Part shown: positions 24,320 to 36,500 of the stretch, in pieces
Layout: each line of letters starts with the position of its first letter
Position numbering within the stretch: the first letter of the stretch is position 1
Origin: Schistosoma mansoni
Lineage: Eukaryota > Platyhelminthes > Trematoda > Strigeidida > Schistosomatidae
Direction: 5' to 3'
Length of the DNA stretch: 64,000 nucleotides
Assembly: GCF_000237925.1 (NCBI RefSeq)
Contig: NW_017386006.1
Coordinates: 186,001 to 250,000 of the forward strand
The notes under the pieces: generated by a model
Databases searched by the model: none
Seen by the model: only the letters and a program-made list of their open reading frames with translations
What the model was told of the DNA's origin: nothing
Program-made: the position numbers and the translations under genes

Positions 24320-24418
24320 TTAGTTAGACAACTATTGAAAACCAGATATTCCTGAATAGCTATTTCATCCTAGTTTAGGACTCCTCAGCAGTACAAACGC
24401 ACAACATCGACGTGGATA
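24320..24418 (-). mobile_element. Family B SINE, 3' half
   Basis: The + strand reads GTTAGACAACTATTGAAAACC, AGCTATTTCATCCTAGTTTA and GGACTCCTCAGCAGTAC, the reversed 3' end and ribozyme. The core CTGAGGAG is kept; the GAAA strand reads GAAAT. It abuts a family-A copy. Confidence 0.55.
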
Positions 24419-24424
24419 GAACTC

Positions 24425-24700
24425 AAGAACTCTGTCCTATTCAGAACTCATAAGCCGAATGTACCCATATTTCAATCTAGACGTTTACACAGAGATTTGA
24501 GCTCTGTGCCACTCGCTTCAACCACCGACGCTTTCCCCACTAAGCTAATGAGTTTAGTTTTTGAAAAGTTAGTGAGACATTATCTGTAAGAGTTTGTATT
24601 TTCTTGTTGTTGATATTAAGGACCAAAATCGATCAGTCTCTATTGGGATTTATGCATCTTGTGAGAATTCTCTCAATATTACCATTTGTTCACATGTTTT
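24425..24700 (-). mobile_element. Family A SINE, degenerate, tail then core on the minus strand
   Basis: The core part (24430-24560) contains GTCCTATTCAGAACTCATAA (reversed ribozyme), a box-B-like region near AGCTCTGTGCCACTCGC, and CTAAGCTAATGAG (reversed box A). Right of it, 24590-24700 carries tail sequence (GATCAGTCTCTATTGGGA, CTCTCAATATTACC). On the minus strand the tail precedes the core, as in head-to-tail or head-bearing units. Confidence 0.5.
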
Positions 24701-25142
24701 TGTAAATAAAATCCATGTTTTGTTTTATGCTATGCTAAAGTGATTTGTTCACTTTGACTAATACTAAGTAAATATTTTCCATTATTGAGTAAAAAAAACA
24801 TCTACCAGTCTGGAACTTCAATACAGTCGTTTCAATTTTTTTATAATAATTGGAAAACTAATCAACAACTATCCAAACGAAGCCCGGTCGATCAATATTT
24901 AATTGACCTTACTACTCACTTTATTTTACTAAAAGCTAAGGATACTACTGATCACATGAGAGAATTCAAACAAAATTACATATGCACAATAATAAAATCT
25001 CTCCTGTGTGATATTCCGTAGAAGGCTTACTTTTTGATCAAAAGATAATATAGTTTGTAAACTGATTGTTTTGTTTTTACTTAAATAGACGCCTTGAACA
25101 ATCAAACATCCTCTTAAAATTCACGACTAGTATAATTCTTCA

Positions 25143-25310
25143 TGTCGTGGATTGATTGAAATTAGAGATTAACATCGTTGGACGACAACTCAGTTGTCTA
25201 GAAGTTGAGGGTTCGATTTCGAAACCAAAGGTTCATGCTAGGACGAAACGGCCGTCCAGTTCTTCCGGGTTTTTAATAGTTGTCTAAGTTAGATTTGTTC
25301 ATGACTTCAA
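25143..25310 (+). mobile_element. Family B SINE with an internal deletion
   Basis: It starts with the family-B leader GTCGTGGATTGATTGAAATT, then CATCGTTGGACGACAACTCA, box B GGTTCGATTTC, and jumps to TGCTAGGACGAAACGGCC, GTCCAGTTCTTCCGGG and the 3' end. The first ribozyme strand (CTGA) is deleted, so the ribozyme is dead. Confidence 0.65.
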
Positions 25311-26036
25311 TGGTATTATAATTAGACTGCATTCCAGCTAACGCTATTCTCTACCATCTACTTCTATCATTAAAAAAAATTATGTTTGTACATTCGTTCT
25401 GTTTAATAAAGTTTCATTTGTTTCGAAATTATTTCTTTATCAAATATTCAATTTATTGTATTTTGTAACGAATTATATTTTCTTAACATCCGAAATAAAA
25501 TTAGAAGTGGTTGTTATTCTCTTTATCTTCCCTTTTCTCTGCAACTCAACAAGGAAGCATAGAATTTAATCTAATCACTAAAAAAATTTAAATTAATTAA
25601 AAATGTTTTTTTTTTCTTCAAAAAGTTGACATGCGTGTATAAATATATATTTGAGCGAAAAGAGATTGAAATAAACAAAAGGGAATGAGGAATAAAGATC
25701 AATTTTCATGTTGACAAATTCGTTTTATTAATTGATATTGAGTACTTCTTATTAAAAAAAAATGGTTACCATATGATATTTTTATGCAGGTTTTGAATTG
25801 ATCATTTGTTTCATAACTGAAATATATTAGTGTTCAAGATTCACTGGGAATATTATTATTAGAAATATTGTGTCGTCAAGCAGTGTTGCTCTGAGAACAG
25901 AGTAACCAAATATAAACAGACGTAATATATTGTTTGACTACTGAGTTAAAATCAATATCATATTTGTCTCCTGCATAATACTGAACAAATTTTGTCTGTT
26001 ATACTGAACTATGATTAGAAAGGGTTTTTGTAAAGA

Positions 26037-26192
26037 TTCAGTATTTACATAGTTGAAAGCAGGGGTTAGAATCTCGCTAGGCGAAGTCTTGGATGCACAC
26101 TGATGAGGAGTGCTACGATAGGACGAAATGGCCGTCCAGTGCTTCCAGGTTTTCCTTGGTGGTCTAGCTTTAATTGACTCATGCTTTCAACT
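26037..26192 (+). mobile_element. Family B SINE, partly degenerate
   Basis: The box-B region reads GGGTTAGAATCTCGCTAGGC. The ribozyme region has CACACTGATGAGGAGTGC, ATAGGACGAAATGGCC and GTCCAGTGCTTCCAGG. The 3' end is well kept (GGTGGTCTAGCTTTAATTG...TTTCAAC). Box A is not recognisable. Confidence 0.65.
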
Positions 26193-27351
26193 ATGAACTA
26201 TGATTATTTGTTTCAATGACTTCAAGCTGCACAAACTGTTTTGACGGTATGTAATTGAGGACAACCAATAGGAAATGCTGAAATTAAAACTATAGGAATG
26301 AATGCAACTAAATATGAAGATTCTCATAACTAAGATTTTTTTTCATGTAGACAGAAATGTTGACACTTAAAACAATCCTCAATAAATAACAAATGATTGG
26401 TCAATATAACTATTAAAATATTGTTCTTTAAGGAAAAGAAAAATTCTTAAGAAAATTAATGTTTTATAGCTATTTTAATTACTTATTTTTCATTTGATTA
26501 TTTTCCTTGTCACTAATACTGTTTTTAGTGGTTTTCTGAACCAGATTTCTGATAAATTTAATTATTTCTCATTTTCGCAATTCATTCAGTGGAGATTTGT
26601 ATACTCAGCTTTTAGTGACATGTTCAGTGTAAAGGCTATTGATAACACACAACTGCCTAAACCAAAGTAGGTAAAATCATATTCGAACTTAAGAGTTAGT
26701 GTCTGAAACCCAAATGCTTTAGTTAATGAGCTACCACTCTAGGATAATTATAATCGAAATATATTTTTCTTTACTGACTGAGATCATTTTGACAATTGTT
26801 GTCAGAGTACTAGTACTGGGAAATTAATTCTGTTTTAATTAGAGTCTTTTACAACAGATTGCATATACTAAATGAACAGAGATTGGGTTCAATAATTTCA
26901 GAAGTTAATAAACTGTAATCGCAAGCAATGTCGTTTAAGAAAGATTTATGAACAGTATAAAAATATGTAATCCTGGTTTACATCGAATTGGTTTTAAAAA
27001 AATGCTTCAATATAGATATTGTTTAGCTAACCTGATTAGGTTTACTAATAGAAAAAGAAATAATGATAAAACTGTTCAGGAATTTTTTGGCTGGATAATA
27101 ACTATTGTTATCCTTTCCCAGTCTTAAGTGCTTTCATTTTTACTCAGATTTGGTTCATTTAAGTACAGATCTTTACAGTTTGTTTTGTCAGCAAGTTTTG
27201 TGAACCTACTTGAATGCAAATGAAACAGTTTAAATTACTTAACCTGAAACCGGCACAGTATATACTCAAAATGATGATCTTATGTGATGTAAACGTGTTG
27301 AACTGAAATAGCAGGTATGAGAATAAACTTTGAGAACGTATAAATTTCATT

Positions 27352-27478
27352 GAAATTATGAACCGATCTAAGTTAGACAACTACTCCAAACCCAGAAAAA
27401 CTGGACGGCCATCTCGTCCTAGTTTGAGACTCCTCAGCAATGCCCATCTACGACCTCGCACTCGGGATTCAACACAGA
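27352..27478 (-). mobile_element. Family B SINE, 3' end and ribozyme
   Basis: The + strand has ATTATGAACCGATCTAAGTT, GACAACTACTCCAAACCC, AACTGGACGGCCATCTCGTC, GAGACTCCTCAGCAATGCCC. On the minus strand the core CTGAGGAG and GTC triplet remain, but GAAAC is GAGAT. Promoter region remnants (CACTCGGGATTCAAC) are at the right end. Confidence 0.6.
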
Positions 27479-28005
27479 AGCTTTCATCTTCTTCAAGCTC
27501 ATTAAAAAACTGTTGTTAATATTATCCTGGTCATGTTATTTCATACGTCTATTTCAAACAATCAGGGGGCGGTCTACGTGCAAGGATTCTTCAAAAATGC
27601 TTGAAAAATTTTGACAAATTTCATTTTGAATAACTTTTAAATGCTAAAAATCTCTTTTAAAAATAGATAAATATACATAGCATTCTTAATTATATGTATT
27701 CCTGAAAACAATGTCTTTTGTGCTCTCCAGAGAAACATAATGAACTTCCAATTCACTTAGTATTGTTTGTTTGAATCTTCCCATTGATGTGTTAGGACTG
27801 CAACTGGTCAGTCTCTAATTGGCATATGTGCATACTGTGCGTATTGCCTCGATATAGCCTTAATTCACAAGCATGATAAGCAAAGATGGATAGTGGCTAG
27901 CAGTGGAATCCAGGACGCGCGTTTCATCCTATTTGGAACTCGTCGGCTGGATGTACCTGCATCTCAGAGTTGATGTTCATGTTGGGACTCGAACCCAGTA
28001 CCCCT

Positions 28006-28205
28006 NNNNNNNNNNNNNNNNNNNNNNNNNNNNNNNNNNNNNNNNNNNNNNNNNNNNNNNNNNNNNNNNNNNNNNNNNNNNNNNNNNNNNNNNNNNNNNN
28101 NNNNNNNNNNNNNNNNNNNNNNNNNNNNNNNNNNNNNNNNNNNNNNNNNNNNNNNNNNNNNNNNNNNNNNNNNNNNNNNNNNNNNNNNNNNNNNNNNNNN
28201 NNNNN
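28006..28205. other. Assembly gap, 200 N
   Basis: This is a run of exactly 200 N inside a fold-back family-A insertion. The fixed length suggests a placeholder for a gap of unknown size. The translated X-filled frames across it are not genes. Confidence 0.99.
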
Positions 28206-28214
28206 CTCTGAGAT

Positions 28215-28274
28215 GCAGGTACATCCAGCTGACGAGTTCCAATAGGACGAAACGCGCGTCCTGGATTCCACTGC
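28215..28274 (+). ncRNA. Hammerhead ribozyme (Sm-alpha type)
   Basis: CTGACGAG, a stem II of GTTCC...GGAC with a shortened loop, CGAAAC, a palindromic GCGC-centred stem III and GTC (cleavage predicted after 28260) are all present. Stem I strands GCAGGTACATCCAG and CTGGATTCCACTGC are complete. Confidence 0.75.
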
Positions 28275-29921
28275 TAGCCACTATCCATCTTTGCTTAATG
28301 AACTTTTGTTTTGTCGATCGTTAGTGTTTGTGATAAGAAAAGTTAACTGATTAAGTTTTATTCAATATTAATTGGATGAATAAGTGGAACACATTAGAGG
28401 GATCTAATGTAACTATTATTATTAACATAGGATTACTAAGTACGTATATGTCGGATTACCACTTATTCCATTTAAAATCATACTAAAATTTACTTTTAAA
28501 AGCTAAAGACATTTGAACAGTTTTTCAAACTAATTAACTCAAATTACATTATAACAGTATCTCATATTTTTCTGCAGGAGAGGTAGCCTTTCGTCATCTC
28601 AAATCTGAGCTATGGGTGTAAAAGCGTAGCGCCAAGTTTTCATCGTATCCTGATTCTAATATCTAAATTTTTACACACGCTCAGTTGGTTATTGATGCTT
28701 TGTCTGAATGTTTTATAATTTTTGGTCATTTATTACTACCACCTTCATGTTTCGAATTTACTCATCATTCTCATACTCTTTAAACGGATAATTATCTATA
28801 GAACAGTTGTTTTTGTTCCATTATTTTTCCTTTACTTCTTGATCGCTAGACAACATTATTTTGATCCTTGAACTTCCATATTACTTTTCATGTTTTCGAC
28901 AAACTAAATAATCTCATAGATTCAAATTTAAAGAATTCCAACATTTCGTCTAACTAACTTGTCTGGAATTCTTCAGAGTAATAACCAAAATCGAAATTGT
29001 CAAAAATATATATAATGTTTAACAATCGAATCTCTGCTGTATTTATCCAATCATATTTAAATAATTTTGGTTAGTAGGACAACATGAGTAAGTCATATGC
29101 GAATCATGGGAAAAGTACATAATATAAAGATAGATGAATGAATAAATATGTGTATATATGTGTAAGGTTGAGTTATTAATAGTTGATATTAGGTGTTAAC
29201 TTGTTTTTATATGAAGTACATATTCAAATTATATTCTATCCGGCGTAGATAGTCGTGTCGATCTCTTTTCGTAATCTTCAACGACCAATGTAATATTTAT
29301 TGCTATCTCCTAATCTTTCCTTCTTAAGTGCTGTTGCTGGATTCCTGCAACGAACTGTCTAATTTTCAATCCAATTTGAATGTTTCTCTTTTAGAGCATC
29401 AGTAAATCCCAATATACTTGGATGAGTAGCACTTATGTTAGCTAAATTCTCTATGCCATGTCTCTTTCACATTGTTCGTTTTAGGAAGATCATATACCAA
29501 AAAGGGTAAATCGACCATATTCCACATCATTAAAAATGTTATTCCTCCTTTCAATTCTCACCTTTACTAATATACGCCTTATCGATGACTGCCGTCTTTC
29601 ACTTACCTTTTCGATAATTTCCCATTTATTCTCACCCTCATTACTGTAAATCGAAAATTAGTTCTCATTTTTATAGTAAGTAAAGCTTATCACATCGTAT
29701 TCATCAGCTATAATGAAAATATGCAAAGTATTTGTACATAACATTTTAAATAAATTAACATTTTATAATACGTCATAGTAAAAGACATTTCATTCTAGAT
29801 ATATATTAATCTACAATAGTTAATGATATGTGTGATACATATCCTTTTACATTTATTGTCTCATTCTTTTGGATTAATGAGAACATTTTTTAGTATGAGG
29901 TTGTGGAAACTGTTAAATTAC

Positions 29922-30133
29922 GTTGAAATCATGAACCGATCAATTTTAAACCACCATCTAAGACCTTGAGGCAGTGGACTGCTGTTTCCTTCCAGTATAG
30001 GACTCCTCGTCAGTGAGTATCCATAATCTCATACTCCGGGATCGAACCCAGTACATTCAACCTCGCGCGAACTTCGAGACCATTGGGCCTGCGTCTCACA
30101 GTGTTAATGTCTAACTCTAATCAATCCATGAAA
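29922..30133 (-). mobile_element. Family B SINE, near full length
   Basis: On the + strand it reads from the 3' end (GTTGAAATCATGAACCGATC) through AGACCTTGAGGCAGTGGACT, GTATAGGACTCCTCGTCAGT, reversed box B (GGGATCGAACCC), the box A region and the leader (AATGTCTAACTC...CAATCCATG). The ribozyme GAAA strand is GGAAAC, and the cleavage region is altered. Confidence 0.65.
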
Positions 30134-30511
30134 TTCGCAAAAATATTTTTTGTAAATAATTACTTCTATTTTTAATTTACTAAACCTTGATGTAAAGTGT
30201 TGTTTTAGGTTGTACATTAAAATTAACATTCATTGATATAGTTAATGCATTTTAATGAGTGTCATAAATTAATTCATGAATTAACGCATCATTATTTTAA
30301 TGGATAATTTAAATAACTTGGAAATTATGTCCATTTATATAGGACAAATGATCCTTGTACAACATTGAAAAGAAAATCATCTCATTCTAGTCTTAGAAAT
30401 TTTATTGAATTTACTGAACTGCGTTATTTAGTTTGTGTCATATTACGATTCATATTCAGTGATATTAATAAGTTCATATCTTATTACTAACATGGATAAT
30501 ACTGATTTACT

Positions 30512-30878
30512 GCTAGACCATTGAGAAATTCTTTCGTAAGAAGACAATTATAACTTACTAAGATGTAGTTGATCAAACTGATAACAATGAATAGTTTTCG
30601 ATAATGCAAGGGTGGCGGAACACATACCTAAATGGCTGCAGAACCAAATGAATTCCAATGGTCATATACGATCACAGGATAGACAAACATCTTCCTCCAT
30701 TGCGAAACATTTGGTTGAAACTGGTCATAAGGTTGATATCAAGTCAGCGTTTGTAGTGCTGTACAAAAGCCTACAGGGAAGTATACTAAGGTTTATTGAA
30801 GACTTGGCTATACGGAAATTGAAACCCGCCTTCTGTGTTCAAAAACAATTTGTTCTTACCCTTAACCTACCCTGGTAA
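30512..30878 (+). pseudogene. Penelope-like element, C-terminal GIY-YIG domain end
   Basis: An open frame from 30612 begins VAEHIPKWLQNQ, continues SSSIAKHLVETGHKVD, then FVVLYKSLQG, RFIEDLAIRKLKP and ends CVQKQFVLTLNLPW. I recognise this as the C-terminal part of flatworm PLE-type proteins that follows the GIY-YIG core. It belongs to a different PLE subfamily from the copy at 43264. The upstream 100 bp is of unclear origin. TAATACTGATTTACT (30497-30511) and TAATGCTGATTTACT (30876-30890) may be an imperfect target-site duplication. Confidence 0.65.
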
Positions 30879-32409
30879 TGCTGATTTACTATCCAAAGTA
30901 GTCATCACATTGTTTTTGTGTACTTTATTTATTTTCTTCCTTTGTTACGGCTTACCTTAACCTGTCTAGTTGATCTTTTAATTTTCATATAAAAATGTCT
31001 TAACAAGTATATGTGTGATCAGATTGTTCGAAATGTATTGCGCTAATATATTACATAATTCTGATAAACTTCGTCTTCTCATTGCATTATCGAAATTTAT
31101 CAAAGGGACTAATTGTTTTAAATGAATAGTTTCAAAGTAAAACCAAAAATAATTTTTTATAGTCGTTTTTCATGTTCTTTAGACGATATATTTTTCTACT
31201 GAAATTACTTTCAAAATCATAATAATTTACATTTTCTTATACATTAATATTAAGAACCCTTGTTTGTTTTGAAAATAAATATTTTACAATGTAGGTATAC
31301 TGACTTAACAACTAACAAACAGATTTTTCAGGGCTTTAAAATAATGTACACCTTGAAAATGTAATACAGAAACATATATGGACATAAAATTCAGTTCGTC
31401 TAACAATCAACACATTACCACATGATGATTGATCTGAAACCTTATTCTTTACAACAAACAATTAAAGCATTGATCAATTTCATAGTTGAATATCATGACG
31501 TATTTCATGTCGCTATTTTCACATTATTGTCTATTCTTATACAACATACTTAGTGTTTCCATAGTTGAAATCTTAATCACACAACTAAAGTAAATATGGG
31601 AAAAATTACTTTTCTTTAAATATAATATCAAATATCCTGATTTAAATTGTCCTATCTTACTTCCGTTAGTCAAACTGCAAAAAAGAAAACCGTTATCATT
31701 TTTAGGATTAAAAAGGAAATCATTTAAAAACTACTAAATTACATAACCATATATTTCAGTAAATGTTACACATTTACTGTAAACTGTCTTTTTGAATAGT
31801 TATCTATTCCATCGTACAAGGGAATATGTTCATTTATATTCATATGTGCATATATGTGTTATTATACCTTCGTTCTTTTTCTTTGTGAAAACGAGAATAT
31901 ATATTCCATCGTGAGATTAAAGTAAATATGCATTGTTTTTTCACCGTTAAGAAAAATTCCTAAGAGAAAATTTAAAAAAATATATAGATATTTTTAACAA
32001 CAGAAGTATTGATTTTATTTTTTCATTATTATTGATTAAAAACTTAGACGGCAGATCTACTAATCTGATATTAGATAGTTAGTTTTTGACAATACTGGAT
32101 ACTAGCCACTGCTTGTTAGCTAATCGTTTTTTTTTATTATCAAGGGAACTAAGACTGAGGTCATATTATTCAGCTTCATAGTCAGAGATATTATGACTAA
32201 TCGATATTACATGACTTGAATGCACTGTATGTCAACATATACCGAGTGTTTTACATTATTGTTCGTAGTATAACCCTATTGACTGGCCAGACTAGTCAGC
32301 CTTGTTCTGACTGAGTCTTGAATGATAGGGTTTGGCTAGAAGTAAAAATAGGCAATATGACATAGGCTATTATTAAAGGATTTTTGGCTTAGACCAACAA
32401 TTATTTTTA

Positions 32410-32580
32410 TAGTTTGCATCACGGACCGATCTTAGTTGATCAATTAATGAAAACTAGTAGCTATTATGTCTTGGTGGCCGACCTCCAACTGTCCGAATAC
32501 ATGACCGTATTAGGTATCGAGATAAAGATCATAATATTTTGAAGCGGGTTGTTAATCTGCAGACTACTGAGTTGGTATCA
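32410..32580 (-). mobile_element. Possible family B SINE, very degenerate
   Basis: It starts TGCATCACGGACCGATCTTA, GTTGATCAATTAATGAAAAC like the reversed family-B 3' end. The ribozyme and promoter are barely traceable (GGTATCGAGATAAAG, CTACTGAGTTGG). Confidence 0.3.
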
Positions 32581-32589
32581 AAAGTAGGC

Positions 32590-33560
32590 TGTATTGAACT
32601 ATTTTAATGCTGCTTGTTCAGATGTCCATCGCTTCTTCAGCTTAAGTTTCATCATGACAACCACCAGATGGTCATCCGAAGCTATGTCAGCTCCTTTCCT
32701 GGTTCCCATGTCTTTCGTCAACCTTGTGAATTTTTTACTGATCCAAATATGGTCGATCTGAATACCTGTAGTTCGATCCAGTGTAACCCATTTAGCTTTG
32801 TGTATACGTTTGCGGGGGACTATAATGTCACCTATAACCAATTTGTTGGAAGCACATACATTTTCAAATCTGCCACTATTCTCATTCATTTTTCCTAATC
32901 CATATCGTCCCATTGTATCTTTATACCAGATGTTGTTCACTCCAAATTAGGCATTTAGTTCCTTTTCTGAACACTTTCCTATTACTGACTGCTCTCTCTC
33001 GTAAAATTAGTTTTCATCGTCTACACTTTCATCCTTAGTAAGAGCATGAAAGGATTCTTCGATGATTCTGGATCCTTAAGATTCCCATCCTATAAGTGTT
33101 TTCCATGCTTCTTAAGACAGCATCGGTGCAAATCCTTGTGTGTGCGAAACACTTCCGACAAATGCCAAGTAGTACTTACTCATTTCCGCAGCAATCCGAC
33201 TGCTCCTCCTAGTCTCCCACAGTAGCAAGACACTCAATATACCTATATCTATTGTTGCTATGGTTGCCAGAAGAGGTATCGGCGTCTTAACTCCTGAAGA
33301 ATCTTGGCTTTTAACATGAGGCGTCATTACTCTTTCAAATAAGAATCTTTCAACTCGGAGGGTAGAGTTTAAACTGTTTAGATAGTTTTTTTCGGATTAG
33401 CGTTTTTTAGTAAGGTTATTTCTTACTGGGTGAGGTTGCTAATCCCATTCCTAATCCTTCTTCTTTATACGGTCTTGGGATCGTCAGTAACCCCAGAAGA
33501 AATACAAACGGGGTTGAAAATAAAAGGATGAGATGTATTCCACGAACAAATTTGCATTCA
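32590..33560 (-). pseudogene. RTE-clade (SR2-like) element, 5' UTR and endonuclease domain only
   Basis: On the minus strand, 33560-33330 looks like a 5' UTR. From 33327 an AP-endonuclease-type domain follows: TIATIDIG, WETRRSSRIAAEMSKY, then SHTQGFAPMLS. A frameshifted middle follows (KTLIGWES, GSRIIEES). The frame 32940-32599 reads MGRYGLGKMNENSGRFEN, CASNKLVIGDIIVPRKRIHK, TGIQIDHIWISKK, GADIASDDHLVVVMMKLKL. The terminal SD-H motif appears as SDDH. The sequence stops just after the endonuclease; no RT follows on this strand. Loss of the 3' part is unusual for a LINE, so a later deletion or breakage is likely. Confidence 0.75.
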
Positions 33561-34335
33561 TGTAAATAAAGACGGTTTAGCTCCTTTCGACCACGTTACT
33601 TACTAAAGACTGTACAATCATATCTGTTATTATTTTATATATTTATCATTATCCTTTGGTAATTTATCAATAGAAGCTTCATCTTCATGTTTAAAAATGA
33701 TATGTCCAGTTGTTTATTTCACAGTATTCCTATTATTCCACCTTTTTCCTTAGTTCCTTACACGTTTTCAGCCCTTCACTATCTCCATCGCACCATCAAG
33801 TGGATATATGTTTTTTATATATGTTATTTCAATTCTTATTAACATTTGAATATTGCGCAACATTATCTGATAAGTGAACATTATTAAATTTTGATAACTA
33901 TGTTGATGATGCAAAAATGTTCCATTTCATCACAAGAGAGTGTGTGTAAAACAACTATAAATATAAAAGCGCAGTGTTAGCAAATGGCACCGCTGAAAAG
34001 AAACTTTTCCCCTTTGAATTGTTATTTTTAAAAATCATGCAATGAATTTTTACTCTTTGATCAATTTTTTTGCCACTGACGTAAAACCTGATTTAAAAAA
34101 GCTATTCCTTGATATTTGAATAATAATAATACTGACAATAATCAACTATTCAAAATTATTATCACGAAAAGCTTGGTGAAATAGTTTAGTTTGTATTTTC
34201 AGTCATAGACTCCCTATTAACTAGAAAATCAGTGGAAATTAGAATTCAATCATTTTCCATGTTTACCATGTTATGTTTAGTCAACAACGTAAGCTTTGAC
34301 CATTAAAAATATTTTTTCGTCGAAACGTAACTTAA

Positions 34336-34516
34336 AAGAATTGGAAAACCAATCAATATCGAGGTCTACAGGAAAAGCTGTGAGCCATATATAGAGAAAT
34401 TCAAACAATTTACTTCGACTTGAATTTTGTGCAGATGATGTCTTTCAGAATGACGGTGAAAGCTCCACGACCAAATCATCCAGCTCAGAGAACAAAACTC
34501 TATCAAAAAGAAAAAA
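34336..34516 (+). mobile_element. Penelope-like element, C-terminal tail remnant
   Basis: It parallels the PLE copy near 44230-44400: CCAATCAATATCGAGGTC, CATATATAGAGAAATTCAAA, GCAGATGATGTCTTTCAGAA, AAAGCTCCACGACCAAATCA and TCCAGCTCAGAGAACAAA. It is mutated and out of frame. Confidence 0.65.
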
Positions 34517-35711
34517 CTCTCATTATTCACATTCTGATGTCAAATTAAAATCGTATTTACTAGAAAATTTTGAAGGTTTTTGATAAAATTTCTGATTTGT
34601 GTTGAATTATTGATGACTTAGAAAATAAAATCTAAGTAATATCGGTTCATCAAATAATATCAATTTGTGATGAAATTCAGCTTCGCATCCTAACGTGATA
34701 ATTAGAAATACTATGACTATTGGTTATATCTGAAAGTAGAAATAAGAACGAACAACTGATTATCAGTGAGACTGAAACTGATATGGTTCAAGACAATGAA
34801 AAAGATAAATAATCTTGACAAATAATTATGTATCTTACTATCCGAATACTTTAAAACGTCTTTTCTCTTCCCTCTTAACAAATTAACTCATTTCTATATA
34901 GACCTACTTGAAGTATTCATTCGTTAATGAAAGCAATACGAAACGATATATCACACTAAATTAATCCAAGAAAATATCACATTAAATTGAATGATAACAA
35001 AGTATCCCATTAAAATGGTCTAAAATGATGTTTAATACAATGGGTTGCAGTACTAAACAAAAATACCATACTGGATTATTACACAACCCCAATATTCAAT
35101 CCCTTAAAAATAATTATTCATGTTAATAAGTGTTTAGCAGACTGGGAATATTATTCCATTTTACCAAGATTTTTGAATGACAATCTTCTCGTTGTTAAGT
35201 ATTCAACATTAACTGAAATTTTATTACAAAAATGAACCAGTTTACTGTCTCACAAACACTTATTCACTTTTATATAACTGTAGAACGCATTTATAATAGC
35301 TAAGGTTTAAATATAATTATCTTTCACACTATTTATTAATTGGGCCAGAAATCAATGCAATTCAATGTTTTTATTTGTAAGTAACTAATAAGAGTAGATT
35401 TTGGAAACAAAATGCAATAACCATGACTAACGTTAGGATATAAGATTGATTGATTACTTCCTGTTAGAATGTGATAGAAGCCAAGAATAGTTTTTGACCT
35501 TGAGTAATATTCACTCGATATAAAATTCTTTTTCATTCAGTGTAATATCTATGTGGCACTTGTTAACCAAAACATTATTGTGCATAAATTTCATGAGATA
35601 TTTTTTAGCAGAACATTGAGCATTCATTTGTAATAATTCAGTGTGACGTGTATTACCAAGATAAGTAATTACCAAAATTCTAACTCGAAAACATGGCCAG
35701 CGAAGCTGAAC

Positions 35712-35925
35712 TACGTAACCAGTCAGTCAGTCAGTCACAACGTAGAACTTCGTGCGCACTCACATCAGTTCAAGTTGGCATACCAAATTAGCACAGAGAT
35801 GTAGTTGTCGATTCAAATCTCATAGTGGTAGAAGTAGTAAGAGTATAAGCAATAATGTGAAAGATTAAGGTTTGAAGATGTTATTGAAGGAGTATAATCC
35901 AGTGAAGTAAACTGATCTCTCTGTG
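35712..35925 (-). mobile_element. LINE 3' UTR and GACT tail (family D)
   Basis: The + strand reads ACCAGTCAGTCAGTCAGTCA, CAACGTAGAACTTCGTGCG, ATCAGTTCAAGTTGGCATAC and AAATTAGCACAGAGATG, the same series as at 6027-6110. On the minus strand it ends in four TGAC units. No coding part could be traced. Confidence 0.55.
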
Positions 35926-36164
35926 ATTGTCACAAGGGGACTTTTGTCCTTTCTTATAAACTGGCACAATCAGTGATTACGACCAGTCAGATGGAATTAC
36001 GTCCAGTCACCAGATTCCACCTAAGACAGTCAATCTCGCTGCTAACTACGTAACCGATGAGATAAATATCATCATTGGTAATGGGTGATAATCGTTCAAT
36101 ATCGGGAATCGATTTAAATTGGCAATGTAGACCATTCAATACAGACTCTGTAATACAAAGATTA

Positions 36165-36300
36165 AACACTCAATGAGAGACCTGAAAGTCTTGGGTTTGG
36201 ACCTTGACAGGATTAGTAGATGAGCACTACTGAGCAGTCCCATGATAAGACGAGACAGCTATTCAGTGATTCCTAGTTATGATGAACATGATGAGTGAAA
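36165..36300 (+). mobile_element. Family B SINE, degenerate
   Basis: GATTAAACACTCAATGAGAG, CTTGGGTTTGGACC (box B), GAGCACTACTGAGCAGTCCC, ATAAGACGAGACAGC, TATTCAGTGATTCCTAG. The ribozyme has GAGAC for GAAAC. It lies about 200 bp upstream of NDRG exon B in the sense orientation. Confidence 0.55.
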
Positions 36301-36389
36301 TTCCATAAATATTTTGGGTTCATTTTTTATTTCCTTCAATAAGTCCTATAACTGATGTTTATATTATTCGAATTTATCAACAATCGTCA

Positions 36390-36392
<3 letters not shown>

Positions 36393-36429
<37 letters not shown>
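36393..36429. repeat. (AT)n microsatellite, 37 bp
   Basis: This is a perfect AT dinucleotide run about 72 bp upstream of NDRG exon B. It is likely to be length-polymorphic. Confidence 0.97.
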
Positions 36430-36433
<4 letters not shown>

Positions 36434-36500
36434 CTTAAATAGATGTAAATAGATGTAAACCTTTATTCTTGTTATACTTTTCTTTCAATGTTCAATTTAG

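Larger units (their letters stand above)
27748..28296. mobile_element. Family A SINE insertion, fold-back, with 9-bp target-site duplication and an assembly gap
   Basis: It is bounded by AATGAACTT at 27739-27747 and 28297-28305. From the left: full tail and core in minus orientation (27750-28005), 200 N, then the last 90 bp of a core in plus orientation (28206-28296). The insertion therefore contains two oppositely oriented cores. The minus-strand hammerhead (27900-27960) has the core mutated to CCGACGAG. The right-hand one is intact. True length is unknown because of the gap. Confidence 0.75.
10761..36500 (+). other. NDRG-family gene, intron between exons A and B (25,740 bp)
   Basis: The intron has a GTAAGA donor and a TTCAATTTAG acceptor. 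It carries SINEs, LINE, PLE and RTE remnants, one LTR-like repeat and one assembly gap, all listed separately. Stretches in which I see only AT-rich sequence with no recognisable gene include 11250-13090, 15880-17760, 18070-19300, 19400-20190, 23280-24310, 26200-27350, 28300-29920, 30900-32400, 33560-34330 and 34520-35710. No continuous NDRG codons are missing between the flanking exons, so no exon is expected inside. Confidence 0.75.

Noticed and set aside
24785-25021. 79-codon open frame on the + strand (STOP-free from about 24785)
   Set aside because: No recognisable motif, no splice-site support and AT-driven composition. It could be chance, and I cannot support a gene.
27903-28281. Several open frames crossing the run of N
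   Set aside because: They are artefacts of the assembly gap and of SINE sequence on both sides.
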